From Catenuloplanes niger (lineage in GTDB: Bacteria > Actinomycetota > Actinomycetes > Mycobacteriales > Micromonosporaceae): a stretch of 64,000 nucleotides of DNA. The notes beneath the pieces were generated by a model. That model ran no database searches. It saw only the letters and a program-made list of their open reading frames with translations, and was not told the origin of the DNA. This document shows positions 9,557-17,816 of this stretch, one piece after another; position 1 is the first letter of the stretch; the number at the start of each line of letters is the position of its first letter. Made by a program: the position numbers and the translations under genes. The DNA is taken from the NCBI RefSeq assembly GCF_031458255.1, contig NZ_JAVDYC010000001.1, positions 6,643,001-6,707,000 on the forward strand, read 5' to 3'.

Positions 9557-12500
9557 GTGACCGACATGGGGCCTGAGGCGAGTTCCGACATCCGAGAACC
9601 CCGCAGGCCCGCTGGCGTCCTCGATCTCGTCGCCGCTCTCCAGCAACTCGACGAGTCGATCGTCGGGAATGCCGTTTTCCACATTTCCCGCCGCAATCCG
9701 ACATTGCCCCCGCTGCCGTTCGCGGAGTCGTCCGGCGGACCGATTCTGAATTCGGCTCCAATGGGCGAATCGCGGCCGGAATCGCGTTCCCCGGATGTCG
9801 GGTTTATGTCAGCTAATTCATTACTGTCGGTAGTTGACGTCGCGGCAGCGGGTTCCCAGCGTGTGGAACCGTTCGCGTCGGTTCCGGCCGCCGTGTCGTC
9901 CGCTGCCGCCGGCGAGCCGGCGGAGGTCGCGGCGGGGCACGCCTCGCCTGCGCCGCCGGACCGCGGGGGCACGCCGACCGCGCTGCTTCCGACCGCGCTG
10001 TTTCCGGCGGCGCCCGCCGGCGATCCGGTGGATGCCACGTCCCCGTCGTCGGTGCCGCTTCCGGCGCCGGGTCGTGGCGGCGGGCCGATCGCGCCGCCGT
10101 CGGTGGCGTCGTCTGGTGAGCCGGTGGATGCCGTGCTCGTACCGGCGCCACTTCCGGCATCGGAGCGTGGTGGTGAGTCTGCTGCGGTGCCGCGGGAGGC
10201 GGCGTCGCGGGAGGTCGCGTCTGCTGCGGTGCCGCTGGAGGCGGCCTTGGTTGCGGTGCCGCGGGAGGCGGCGTTGGCTGTGGTGCCGCGGGAGGCGGCG
10301 TTGGCTGTGGTGCCGCGGGAGGCGGCGTTGGCTGTGGTGCCGCGGGAGGTCGCGTTGGCTGCGGTGTCGCGGGAGGCCGGGTGGGCTGTGGTGCCGCCGG
10401 TCGCGTCGACTGGTGAGCCGAAGGCGGTGTCTGCCGGTGAGCCGAAGGCCGCGTCTGCCGGTGAGTCGGTTGCGGCGGTGGCCGCGCTCACGTCACTTCC
10501 GGCGTCGGAACGAGGCGGTGAGCCGGGTGGAGCGTCGCGAGCGGAGACGCGCATTCCGGCATTCCGGGCGGCGCGGTCGGCGCGGATGGCGGCGGTCATG
10601 CCGGCGGCCCCGGCGGCGGAAGGCCGTGACCAGCGGGAACCCGCGCCGGTACCCATGACTTCTGATAGCGGTGGGCGCGCCTCGGAGGTCAACGTGTCCG
10701 GCGCACCGGAGAAGCTTTCCGTCGACGGGGATTCCCGCGACGGGCCTGTGGACGGACCGTCGGCGGAGCCGGCGGATGGAGACGAGACAGCGGCCACGGG
10801 GACGGCCGCGGCAGAACCGGTCGCGGACGCGGCCGTAGGCACGGCGCCGGGGACCGGCGGCGGACAGGACGCGACGTTCGCCGAAGGGGGCGCAACAGTG
10901 CTTGCGAACAGTGAGAACGACCCGAAACCCGGCCCGGACGCGACGGCGTCACCGGCCGGGACCCGCACCCCGCCGCGGCGCCCGGCCCACCCGGACGGCG
11001 CCACGCCCACGCAATCGGGCATCGTCACGTCCGGCGGATCCGGGCAACCGGCGGATCCGGATACCGCCAAGGCACGGGAAACCACCGGCGATTCGCCGAC
11101 ATCCGCCACCGAACAGCCGGGCGACACACCCCAGCCTGAGGCCGACGCCGGACCGGAGCTCGGCGTCTCCGGGTCCGAGGCTGACGCCGCACCGGAGGCC
11201 GGCGGTGACGCGGCACTGGAAGCCGGTGGTGACGCGGCACTGGGAGCCGACGGTGCTCCGCAAACCGACGTCGACGCTGCGTCGGAAGTTGACGTTGACG
11301 CGGCATTGAGGATTGGCGCGGACGCTGACGCTGTGTTGAAAGCTGACGTTGACGCGGCACTGAGGGTGGGCGTCGAAGGCGATGCCGCGCCAGAAGTAGA
11401 CATCGATGCGGCACCGAGGGCTGACGCCGGCATGGCGCCAAAAACTGACGCTGACGCGGCACCGAAGACCGACGCCGACATCGACGCGGCACCGCCGACC
11501 GCCGCTGCGCCGGAAGCTGACGGCGATGTGGCGCCGAGCGCTGGTACCGACGCTGACGTGGCACGGGGTGACGGCGCCGATGGCCATGACGCGGTGGAGA
11601 CCGCGGGTTCAGTGGCCGCGGGCGGGGGAGCGGAAGCGGAGCCGGCAGCCGACGCGGTCACGGAAGCCGGGGCACCGGCTGAGCGGGGAAGCGCTATCGG
11701 GCCGAGGCCGGACGGTGAGCCGGCCGGTCAGGGCGACGTCGCCGTGCCCGTTGGCGGGCCGGAACCGGCGGACGGGCGGGAGCCGGCAGGTGGTTCGGGG
11801 CCGGTCGGGACGGGCGGTGACGACGAGACCGCGCTGATCGTCGGAGTCGCCACCGCGCCGGTGGCCGGTGGCGGTGACGTGGTGCGGGAGGACGAGTCGG
11901 AGCGGACCGGCGAGATCATTCTGCTGCTGCCGGCCGGCGAGGACGAGTCCGACCGTACCGGCGAGATCGTGCTCCTGGCTCCCTCCGCGGGAGGGAATGA
12001 CGCTGCCGTCGCAAGCGCGGTGGCCGGGGTCAACGGTGCACATCCAGACCTGCGGGCGGATCCGCGCGAGGAGACTTTCGCGCTGCGGGCGGCGGTGGAC
12101 CCGTGGATCGGCACCGCGGATGCGGACGTGACTCTCCACCTCGCCGTGGAGCCGCACCCGGAGCCTGCGGTCATCCCGGAGCCCGCGGTGGTCGATTCTC
12201 GTCCGGAGGATGTGGCGATCGGGGAGCCGCAGCCGGAACGTGCGATGGTCGATTCCCGTCCGGAGACTGCGGTGATCGTGGAGCCGCAGCCGGAACATGC
12301 GGCGAGCGATTCGGCTCTGGAGGGCGCGGTCATCGCGGAGTCGCACCCGGAGCCTGCGGCAACCGATTCGGTCCTGGGGTCTGCGGCGATCGATTCGGGC
12401 CCGGAAGCCGCAGCCGCTGTGGATCCGCGTCCGGCGCCCGCGGCCGTCACTGATCCAGGCTCGCAGGACGCGGCCGACGTCGATCCGCACGCGGCGGCTG

Positions 12501-13345
12501 CGCCCTTCGCGGACGCGCATCCCCAGGCCACGGCGATCGCGGATCAGCGCTCGGCGGCTGCGGCGCTCGCAGGTCCGCGTTCGGCGACCGCGGCGACCGC
12601 GGAAAATCCGGACTCACGTTCGGGGGCCGCGGTGACGGACTCACGTTCGGAGGCCACGGGGACTTCGGACTCGTGTGCCGAGGCCGCGGTGACCTCGGAA
12701 TCGCCGTCGGAGACCGCGGCGGCCACGCCGGCGCACCCGGAGATCGCGACGACCCCGGAGGCCGGCCCACCGGCGGACCCGGAGGACCACCATCCCGGAT
12801 CGCGCCCGGCGGCAGATCCGCAGGCGACGGCAGATCCGCAGGCGACGGCAGATTCGCAGGCGACGGCAGATTCGCAGGCGACGGCAGATCCGCGGGCGAC
12901 GGCAGATCCGCGGGCAATTGATCCGCGGGCCGCGGTGACCAGGGTGACCGGGTCGTATCCGGTGCTGACGACGGCGTCCGGTGCGTATCCGCTGGTGCGG
13001 CCGGAGCTGGTCAACGAGGTGTCCGGTGGGTACCCGGTGATCAATTCCAGTCGGGCCGGCGGGTCCGGTGCCTACCTGTCGCTGAACGGCAACGCGGCCG
13101 CGTACGCCGCGTTGAACCGGGCCTCCGGGGCCTGTCCGACGGTGCCGGACGCGGATGACGACGCGCGTGCGGTGGGTGCCGCGCGGGTGGTCGGGCCACC
13201 GCGGCGGTTCGTCGGGTCGGCGCAGGCGGAGATCTCGGCGGATCAGGCGCCGCGCCGGCGTGGTGACGTCTGGCTCGCGGTGCTGCTGGTCGCCGTGGCG
13301 GCGGTGGCGATCCTGGGCGTCGCCTATGCGATCGCGATGAGCTGA
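9557..13345 (+). CDS. 1,262-residue low-complexity repeat protein with C-terminal membrane anchor
   Basis: I do not recognise this protein. The N-terminal 45 residues (VLDLVAALQQLDESIVGNAV region) look foldable; the middle is Ala/Asp/Pro/Glu-rich and disordered. Internal repeats include six 9-residue units like VPREAALAV (residues 225-278), D-V-D-A-A repeats (about 570-660), paired RTGEIILL / RTGEIVLL blocks, a DSRPE/EPQPE series and six ADPQAT units (1086-1121). A Tyr-bearing series (GSYPVL, SGAYPLV, SGGYPVI, SGAYLSL) precedes PRRRGD and one hydrophobic helix ending five residues from the C-terminus, implying a tail-anchored, mostly cytosolic protein. The frame stays open for 3.8 kb; a shorter open antisense frame stops at 9544. 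Confidence 0.7.
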   Translation: MTDMGPEASSDIREPRRPAGVLDLVAALQQLDESIVGNAVFHISRRNPTLPPLPFAESSGGPILNSAPMGESRPESRSPDVGFMSANSLLSVVDVAAAGSQRVEPFASVPAAVSSAAAGEPAEVAAGHASPAPPDRGGTPTALLPTALFPAAPAGDPVDATSPSSVPLPAPGRGGGPIAPPSVASSGEPVDAVLVPAPLPASERGGESAAVPREAASREVASAAVPLEAALVAVPREAALAVVPREAALAVVPREAALAVVPREVALAAVSREAGWAVVPPVASTGEPKAVSAGEPKAASAGESVAAVAALTSLPASERGGEPGGASRAETRIPAFRAARSARMAAVMPAAPAAEGRDQREPAPVPMTSDSGGRASEVNVSGAPEKLSVDGDSRDGPVDGPSAEPADGDETAATGTAAAEPVADAAVGTAPGTGGGQDATFAEGGATVLANSENDPKPGPDATASPAGTRTPPRRPAHPDGATPTQSGIVTSGGSGQPADPDTAKARETTGDSPTSATEQPGDTPQPEADAGPELGVSGSEADAAPEAGGDAALEAGGDAALGADGAPQTDVDAASEVDVDAALRIGADADAVLKADVDAALRVGVEGDAAPEVDIDAAPRADAGMAPKTDADAAPKTDADIDAAPPTAAAPEADGDVAPSAGTDADVARGDGADGHDAVETAGSVAAGGGAEAEPAADAVTEAGAPAERGSAIGPRPDGEPAGQGDVAVPVGGPEPADGREPAGGSGPVGTGGDDETALIVGVATAPVAGGGDVVREDESERTGEIILLLPAGEDESDRTGEIVLLAPSAGGNDAAVASAVAGVNGAHPDLRADPREETFALRAAVDPWIGTADADVTLHLAVEPHPEPAVIPEPAVVDSRPEDVAIGEPQPERAMVDSRPETAVIVEPQPEHAASDSALEGAVIAESHPEPAATDSVLGSAAIDSGPEAAAAVDPRPAPAAVTDPGSQDAADVDPHAAAAPFADAHPQATAIADQRSAAAALAGPRSATAATAENPDSRSGAAVTDSRSEATGTSDSCAEAAVTSESPSETAAATPAHPEIATTPEAGPPADPEDHHPGSRPAADPQATADPQATADSQATADSQATADPRATADPRAIDPRAAVTRVTGSYPVLTTASGAYPLVRPELVNEVSGGYPVINSSRAGGSGAYLSLNGNAAAYAALNRASGACPTVPDADDDARAVGAARVVGPPRRFVGSAQAEISADQAPRRRGDVWLAVLLVAVAAVAILGVAYAIAMS
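10229..10390 (+). repeat. In-frame 27-bp tandem repeat (6 units) inside the low-complexity gene
   Basis: Six head-to-tail 27-bp units starting at 10229, 10256, 10283, 10310, 10337 and 10364. The three central units are identical (GTGCCGCGGGAGGCGG then CGTTGGCTGTG); outer ones have a few changes. Each encodes nine residues of the form VPREAALAV, so the reading frame is preserved. Confidence 0.9.
12812..12919 (+). repeat. In-frame 18-bp tandem repeat (6 units) encoding ADPQAT
   Basis: Six consecutive 18-bp units (GCAGATCCGCAGGCGACG and close variants) encode ADPQAT, ADPQAT, ADSQAT, ADSQAT, ADPRAT and ADPRAI. They are in frame with the surrounding gene and close to its C-terminal anchor. Confidence 0.9.
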
Positions 13346-13349
13346 GAGT

Positions 13350-13375
13350 CGCCGGGGCGGGTGACCGCCCCGGCG
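13350..13375. terminator. Hairpin terminator
   Basis: Perfect 11-bp stem CGCCGGGGCGG / CCGCCCCGGCG with loop GTGA, 5 bp after the stop of the large gene and just before the stop of the convergent small membrane protein gene. Confidence 0.8.
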
Positions 13376-13381
13376 TGCCGA

Positions 13382-13612
13382 TCAGTTGCGAAGGTCGTCG
13401 CCCCGGGCGGCGGCCGGCTGTGGCCTGCGGCGCTCGGTGTCATCGGCGATGATGACGGTGGCGACGAGCATGGCGACGACGACGGCGAAGAGCCAGGAGG
13501 CGTCGGTCGTGAGGCTCGCCGAGACGGGAGCGTGGACCGCGGCCAGGACGAAACCCAGCCAGGCGAGGCGCCGCTGGCGCGGTGTCAGAAATCCGGTGAC
13601 TCGCTGCTGCAT
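13382..13612 (-). CDS. Small two-helix membrane protein
   Basis: A 76-residue protein with a basic N-terminus (TPRQRRLAWLG) followed by two hydrophobic segments (about 18-37 and 41-57) and a charged tail containing ERRRPQP. Both ends probably face the cytoplasm by the positive-inside rule. No known family was recognised. It is convergent with the preceding gene across a shared terminator and divergent from the MFS gene, with 148 bp between their starts. Confidence 0.6.
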   Translation of the reverse strand: MQQRVTGFLTPRQRRLAWLGFVLAAVHAPVSASLTTDASWLFAVVVAMLVATVIIADDTERRRPQPAAARGDDLRN

Positions 13613-13760
13613 TTGGGCAAGTCTGCCTTGCGATCACGGGGTCACACTCACCTTTTCGGCCGATACCGATACGTCCGTCCGTACCCTTATAGGTATGTGT
13701 TGATCTTGGCCGGGCGGCCGATCGCGGGCGTTGTCGTGCGCCGCCAGGCATGATCACAGG

Positions 13761-14909
13761 GTGCCCCTCCTCGCGCTCGCCTACTTCGGATTCATCAGCC
13801 TCGGCCTGCCCGACGGCCTGCTCGGCGTGGCCTGGCCGTCGATGGCCGCGGACTACCGTGTGCCGCTGGACGCGCTCGGTTTCCTGACGATCGCCGGCAT
13901 GGTCGGTTACTTCACCTCCAGCGTCGCGGCCGGGTTCGCGATCGGGCGGATCGGCGTGGGCTGGCTGCTGGCGATCAGCACGGGGCTGGCGTCGCTGGCG
14001 CTGACCGGTTACCTGAGCGTGCCGACCATGGGACTCGCGGTGGTGTGCGCGCTGGTGCTCGCGCTCGGGTCCGGCGCGATCGACTCGGGGCTGAACGCGT
14101 ACGCGGCGACCGCGTTCGGGCCGCGGCACATGAACTGGCTGCACGCGTTCTTCGGGCTCGGCGTCGCGATCGGCCCCCTGATCATGACCGGTGTGCTCAC
14201 GCTGGGACTCCCGTGGCGCTGGGGTTACGGCATCGTGGCGGTCTTCCAGGCGGGTCTCGCGCTCGCGTTCGCGCTGACCGTACGGCTGTGGGCGCGCACC
14301 GGCCCGGCGGAGGCGCCGGCACCGACCGTGCCCGTGCGCACGCACACGTTGCGCATCCCCGCGGTCTGGCTCGGGATCGGCGCGTTCATCTGTTACGTCG
14401 CGATCGAGGCGGTGGCCGGGCTCTGGGCGTACACCGTGCTCACCCAGGGCCGGGACGTGTCACCGCGGGCGGCCGGCCTGATCGTCTCCGGGTACTGGGG
14501 CGCGCTCTTCGCCGGCCGGGTGATCTTCGGCTGGGTGTCCGAGCGGATCAGCAGCCACCAGATCCTGGTCGGCGCGCTGACCGGGATCGCCGTCGGCGCC
14601 GCGCTGATCTCGCTGCCCGCGCCGGCCTGGGTCGCGGCCGCCGGCCTGGTCGTGGTCGGCTTCTTCGCCGCGCCGGTCTTCCCGCTGCTCATCCTCACCA
14701 CCGCGGACCGGGTCGGCGCCGCGCACGCGGACCGGGCGATCGGCCTGCAGGTCGGCTCGTCCAGCCTGGGTGCCGCGCTGGTCCCGGCGCTGGTCGGCGT
14801 GCTGCTCAACCGCGCCGGGTTCGGCTGGCTCGGCCCGGTGCTGCTGGTCCTGTCCGTGCTGCTGGTGATCCTCTACCTGCTGGCGTCACGCCGGCGGGTG
14901 GCCGTCTGA
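13761..14909 (+). CDS. MFS transporter
   Basis: A 382-residue major facilitator with about 12 hydrophobic segments in two halves joined by a hydrophilic loop near residues 180-200 (RTGPAEAPAPTVPVR). The N-terminal motif LGLPDGLLGVAWPSMAADYRV resembles the FucP/YbjJ-like MFS group. The GTG at 13761 was chosen because the preceding codons encode a polar stretch unlike an N-terminal cap of helix 1. Substrate unknown. Its last 24 bases overlap the 3' end of the convergent gene. Confidence 0.82.
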   Translation: MPLLALAYFGFISLGLPDGLLGVAWPSMAADYRVPLDALGFLTIAGMVGYFTSSVAAGFAIGRIGVGWLLAISTGLASLALTGYLSVPTMGLAVVCALVLALGSGAIDSGLNAYAATAFGPRHMNWLHAFFGLGVAIGPLIMTGVLTLGLPWRWGYGIVAVFQAGLALAFALTVRLWARTGPAEAPAPTVPVRTHTLRIPAVWLGIGAFICYVAIEAVAGLWAYTVLTQGRDVSPRAAGLIVSGYWGALFAGRVIFGWVSERISSHQILVGALTGIAVGAALISLPAPAWVAAAGLVVVGFFAAPVFPLLILTTADRVGAAHADRAIGLQVGSSSLGAALVPALVGVLLNRAGFGWLGPVLLVLSVLLVILYLLASRRRVAV

Positions 14910-15371
14910 GGGGTCCGCCTCGTGGCCGGGCTCGCCGTGGGTGCGCCGGCGCTCCTTGAGCCGCGCCTCCCACAGGTGCCGCCGCCCGCCCGCGAGCGTG
15001 TCCCGGGCGGTCCGCTCCAGTTCGCGGAAGACCGAGACGTACCCGTCCTCGTACTCCTCCACCAGCTGGAACGTCCATCGTCCGGCGATCACGTTGCGGC
15101 CGATCAGCTCGGTCTGCACGCGGTCGGCCAGTTCGTGATGGCCGGCCTCGCGCAGCTTCGCCACCGCACCGTCCAGTTTGAAGTCCGCCTCGCCGGTCAG
15201 CTGGTGCATCGCGTACAGATGCCCGCGCGCCCGCTCGGTCGTCTCCAGTGCCTCGGTCAGCCGGCCCAGTGCCTCGACCGTCACGTCGTCGATCTCCACG
15301 GCGCCGTGAATACCCACAACCGTCCGGGGTACGCCGTGGAGCGCGACAATCATGGGTGAATCGGTCTTCAT
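14886..15371 (-). CDS. Conserved-looking hypothetical protein, helical
   Basis: A 161-residue soluble protein without signal peptide or membrane helix. The N-terminus (MIVALHGVPRTVVGIHGAVE) looks like beta strands; residues 30-140 are predominantly helical and charged (RLTEALETTERARGHLYAMH, FQLVEEYEDGYVSVF). The C-terminus is polar (EADPSDGHPPA). Function not recognised. It overlaps the convergent MFS gene by 24 bp at the 3' end, and its 5' end is 54 bp from the divergent gene at 15426. Confidence 0.6.
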   Translation of the reverse strand: MKTDSPMIVALHGVPRTVVGIHGAVEIDDVTVEALGRLTEALETTERARGHLYAMHQLTGEADFKLDGAVAKLREAGHHELADRVQTELIGRNVIAGRWTFQLVEEYEDGYVSVFRELERTARDTLAGGRRHLWEARLKERRRTHGEPGHEADPSDGHPPA

Positions 15372-15425
15372 GTCGGCCGTCCGGCTGAGGCGGGCCGCGG
15401 GGGAGGGCGGCTAGCGTCACTCCAC

Positions 15426-15785
15426 ATGACTCTCGGGTCTTCCGGCTCCGCCGATCAGTACACCGCCACCCAGCGGGCCCGATCCGCGCTCGCCGGCCTG
15501 ATGTCCTCGGTCGGCGCGCTCGGCCTCGCCGCGGCCGCCTCCGCGCCGGCCCTGCTCGCCGCGATCGACCAGCACGCCGCCGCGATCCGCGACAGCCTCG
15601 AGGCCGACCTGCGCCCGCTGTCCGCGATCGCGCTGGCCGGGTACGTCGAGGGCATCCGCGACGCGGCGCTCGAGCACGGCTGGCGCATGCCGGAGGGCCA
15701 CATCGACTTCGCCACCGGCGACTGGGTGCTGACCCGGATGCTCGCCGTCTGCGCGCTCGCCCAGGCGCTGCCCGCCCGCGCCTGA
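15426..15785 (+). CDS. Small Ala-rich protein, possibly DUF6401 type
   Basis: A 119-residue helical protein. The segment PALLAAIDQHAAAIRDSL followed by LAGYVEGIRDAALEHGW recalls the small DUF6401 proteins common in Micromonosporaceae; this is recognition from memory and not certain. No cysteine pairs or membrane helix of clear strength. There is no ribosome site; a TAGCGT box at 15412-15417 lies 8 bases before the ATG, so the mRNA may be leaderless. It ends before the terminator at 15828-15861. Confidence 0.6.
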   Translation: MTLGSSGSADQYTATQRARSALAGLMSSVGALGLAAAASAPALLAAIDQHAAAIRDSLEADLRPLSAIALAGYVEGIRDAALEHGWRMPEGHIDFATGDWVLTRMLAVCALAQALPARA

Positions 15786-15827
15786 GGTACGGCGCCGGGA
15801 ACACCCCGACGTGGTTCCCGCACGGAA

Positions 15828-15861
15828 AGCGGGGCGCGTCCCGGGTGGGACACGCCCCGCT
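15828..15861. terminator. Hairpin terminator
   Basis: AGCGGGGCG-C-GTCCC pairs with GGGAC-A-CGCCCCGCT (one mismatch) around loop GGGT, between the convergent genes ending at 15785 and 15877. Confidence 0.75.
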
Positions 15862-15876
15862 CTCCGGGGGGAGGGT

Positions 15877-17151
15877 TCAGTCCCTGTCGCGCCGGACCGC
15901 GTCCGGCGGCGGCACCGGCTGCGTCGGGTCCGCACCGGTGGGCTCGCCACCCGCGCGGCCGGGCCGGTAGCTCGGCCCGGTGGCGGAACCGTCCGACGCC
16001 AGCGGGGCCAGCTTGCCGGACGGCGCCACGCTGCCCGACTGGTAGAGCCCGCGACCCGTGTTGATCGCCTGCGTCGCGTCCACGTCCGGGGCCGGCGTCG
16101 CCGGGTCCTCCTGGCGCGGAATGACCGCGGTCTTGTCCGACATCTGCCGGTTCGCGTCGTCGCGCCCGGCCTCCTCGGCCGCGGCCCGCTCCCGGGCCGC
16201 GCGCTCCTCGGCCTCGGCCTCGGCCCGCTCGCGCGCCGCCCGCTCCTCGGCCTCGGCCCGCTCCAGCGCTTCCGCCCGCTCGCGGGCCAGGCGCTCCTCG
16301 GCCTCCGCCTGCTGGGCGGCGATCCGCTCGCTCTCGCGGCGCTCCTCCGCGCGGCGCTCCGCGTCGATCCGCTCGTTCTCCTCGGCCTCGAGGCGGGCCT
16401 TCCGCTCCGCCTCCAGGCGCTCGGCCTCGGCGCGCGCGGCCCGCTCGGCCTCGTCCCGGGCCTGCACCTCGGCCGCGTACTCGCGGGCCCGCTCGCGGAT
16501 CACCTCGGTCTCGGTCGCGGCGCGGGTCAGCCAGGTGTCCCAGCGGGACTGCATCGGGCGGACCAGGCCGCCGCCGACGCCGACGATCAGGATCCCGGCG
16601 CTCGTGGCGAGCACCGCGACCAGCACCGGCGTGGTGACGGTGGTGGCGATGCCGGCCTGGTTGAGCGCGGCGATGACGCCGAGCCCGACGATGAACGCCC
16701 AGGCGAAACCCGCGACGAACCGGCCGTACGTGAGTCCGCCGAGCGCGGCCCGGATCAGGTCGCGGACCGCGCCGGCGATGGCGGCGGAAACGACCACGAT
16801 GACGATCGCGACGAACGCGCGCGGCAGCCAGGCGACCACCCCGGAGATCAGGTCACTGACCGGGTTCGGACCCCAGACGCCGAACGCGAGCTGCAACGTG
16901 AGCAGCAGCACCGCGTAGTAGACCAGCTTGGCGAGGATGTCGCTCGCGTCGTACCGGGTGCGCTCCAGCGCGCGGCCGATGCCGCCGCGCTCGACGGCCC
17001 GGTCGAAGCCGACCCGTTCCAGGATCTTGTCGACGACCTTGCGCACGCCCTTCGCCACGAAATATCCGACGACCAGGATCGCGATGAACGCGACGGCCTT
17101 CGGTACGAAGAGCAGCACGGATCGCCACATGTCGGTGATCGCGTCCGCCAT
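15877..17151 (-). CDS. CmpX-type TM-helix protein with long coiled-coil tail
   Basis: A 424-residue membrane protein. The first 200 residues carry about five hydrophobic segments (FVPKAVAFIAILVVGYFVAKG, then about 75-95, 105-130, 145-165 and 170-195) resembling the TM-helix repeats of CmpX/mechanosensitive-channel-related proteins (PF05552). Residues about 225-345 form a long Glu/Arg/Ala coiled coil (EAERLEAERKARLEAEE pattern). The tail is Pro/Gly/Ser-rich and disordered and ends RRDRD. The ATG at 17151 was chosen because upstream codons span a hairpin. Likely osmotic or envelope stress linked by neighbourhood (SRPBCC, BrkB); that role is inferred. Confidence 0.75.
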   Translation of the reverse strand: MADAITDMWRSVLLFVPKAVAFIAILVVGYFVAKGVRKVVDKILERVGFDRAVERGGIGRALERTRYDASDILAKLVYYAVLLLTLQLAFGVWGPNPVSDLISGVVAWLPRAFVAIVIVVVSAAIAGAVRDLIRAALGGLTYGRFVAGFAWAFIVGLGVIAALNQAGIATTVTTPVLVAVLATSAGILIVGVGGGLVRPMQSRWDTWLTRAATETEVIRERAREYAAEVQARDEAERAARAEAERLEAERKARLEAEENERIDAERRAEERRESERIAAQQAEAEERLARERAEALERAEAEERAARERAEAEAEERAARERAAAEEAGRDDANRQMSDKTAVIPRQEDPATPAPDVDATQAINTGRGLYQSGSVAPSGKLAPLASDGSATGPSYRPGRAGGEPTGADPTQPVPPPDAVRRDRD

Positions 17152-17170
17152 TCGGTCCCTCCCTCGTAAA

Positions 17171-17209
17171 GCTCGGTGAACCGCGCTGGGAAAGCCCGGT
17201 TCACCGAGC
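17171..17209 (-). other. Leader hairpin upstream of the CmpX-type gene
   Basis: GCTCGGTGAACC and GGTTCACCGAGC form a perfect 12-bp stem with a 15-base loop, 20 bp upstream of the ATG at 17151. It lies in the 5' leader and could be a regulatory structure or a second terminator for the upstream gene. Confidence 0.5.
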
Positions 17210-17232
17210 CATACCCCGGCCTGCGCAAACGA

Positions 17233-17269
17233 AAACCGCCGGGCCCAGGGGTGGTGGGCTCGGCGGTTT
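17233..17269 (-). terminator. Terminator of the SRPBCC gene
   Basis: A 15-bp stem (AAACCGCCGGGCCCA with TGGGCTCGGCGGTTT, one G-U pair) and a 7-base loop, starting 14 bp after the SRPBCC stop. On the minus strand it is followed by TTTTCGTTTG. Confidence 0.85.
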
Positions 17270-17282
17270 CGACGGTCGGAGG

Positions 17283-17750
17283 TTACGGCTGCGGACGGTC
17301 CACCTCGCCACGCCACGCACCGGTCTCGACGCCGGCCCGGTCGGACTCGATGAACTCCTTGAAGCGCTTCATGTCACCCTTGACCCGGCGGTCGACGATG
17401 CCGAGCTTGTCGCCGGCCTGCTCGGCGATGCCCTCCGGCTCGAACTCCATCTGCGCGGTGACCCGGGTGTGCGTCTCGTCCAGGCGGTGGAACGTGATCA
17501 CGCCGGACTGCTTGATGCCACCGGTGGACGTCCACGCGACGCGCTCGTCCGGCAGCTGCTCGGTGATCTTCGCGTCGAACTCGCGCTTGACGCCGGCGAT
17601 CTCGGTCTTCCAGTGGGTGTCGGTGTCGGAGATCTGCCGGATCTCGGTGACCCCCTCCATGAACTGGGGGAACTCCTCGAACTGGGTCCACTGGTTGTAG
17701 GCGGTGCGGATCGGCACGGCCACGTCCACGTGTTCGGTCACGGTACCCAT
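17283..17750 (-). CDS. SRPBCC (START/Bet v1-like) family protein
   Basis: A 155-residue single-domain helix-grip protein of the polyketide cyclase/dehydrase-like type. It starts VTEHVDVAVPIRTAYNQWTQ, followed by FEEFPQFMEGVTEIRQ, the layout of the COG5637 membrane-associated group. The central strands include TQQ-free but typical WTSTGGIKQSGVITFHRL; the C-terminal helix GDMKRFKEFIE closes the cavity. Function is likely binding of a lipid or small hydrophobic ligand. A strong GAAGGAGG ribosome site precedes the ATG by 6 bases. Its own terminator follows. Confidence 0.82.
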   Translation of the reverse strand: MGTVTEHVDVAVPIRTAYNQWTQFEEFPQFMEGVTEIRQISDTDTHWKTEIAGVKREFDAKITEQLPDERVAWTSTGGIKQSGVITFHRLDETHTRVTAQMEFEPEGIAEQAGDKLGIVDRRVKGDMKRFKEFIESDRAGVETGAWRGEVDRPQP

Positions 17751-17816
17751 TGAAATTCCTCCTTCTCACAAGCTCGGTGACCTCTGGCTACCCGGTGAGA
17801 TCGCGATCAAACACGA

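Noticed and set aside
9544-11661. Long open frame on the minus strand opposite the 1,262-residue gene
   Set aside because: Product is a Ser/Ala string without domain, covers only half of the locus, and has no ribosome site or promoter as good as the plus-strand gene, whose frame ends in a real membrane helix.
12812-12919. Repeats mistaken for a CRISPR or VNTR outside genes
   Set aside because: The 18-bp units are in frame and encode ADPQAT within the large gene.
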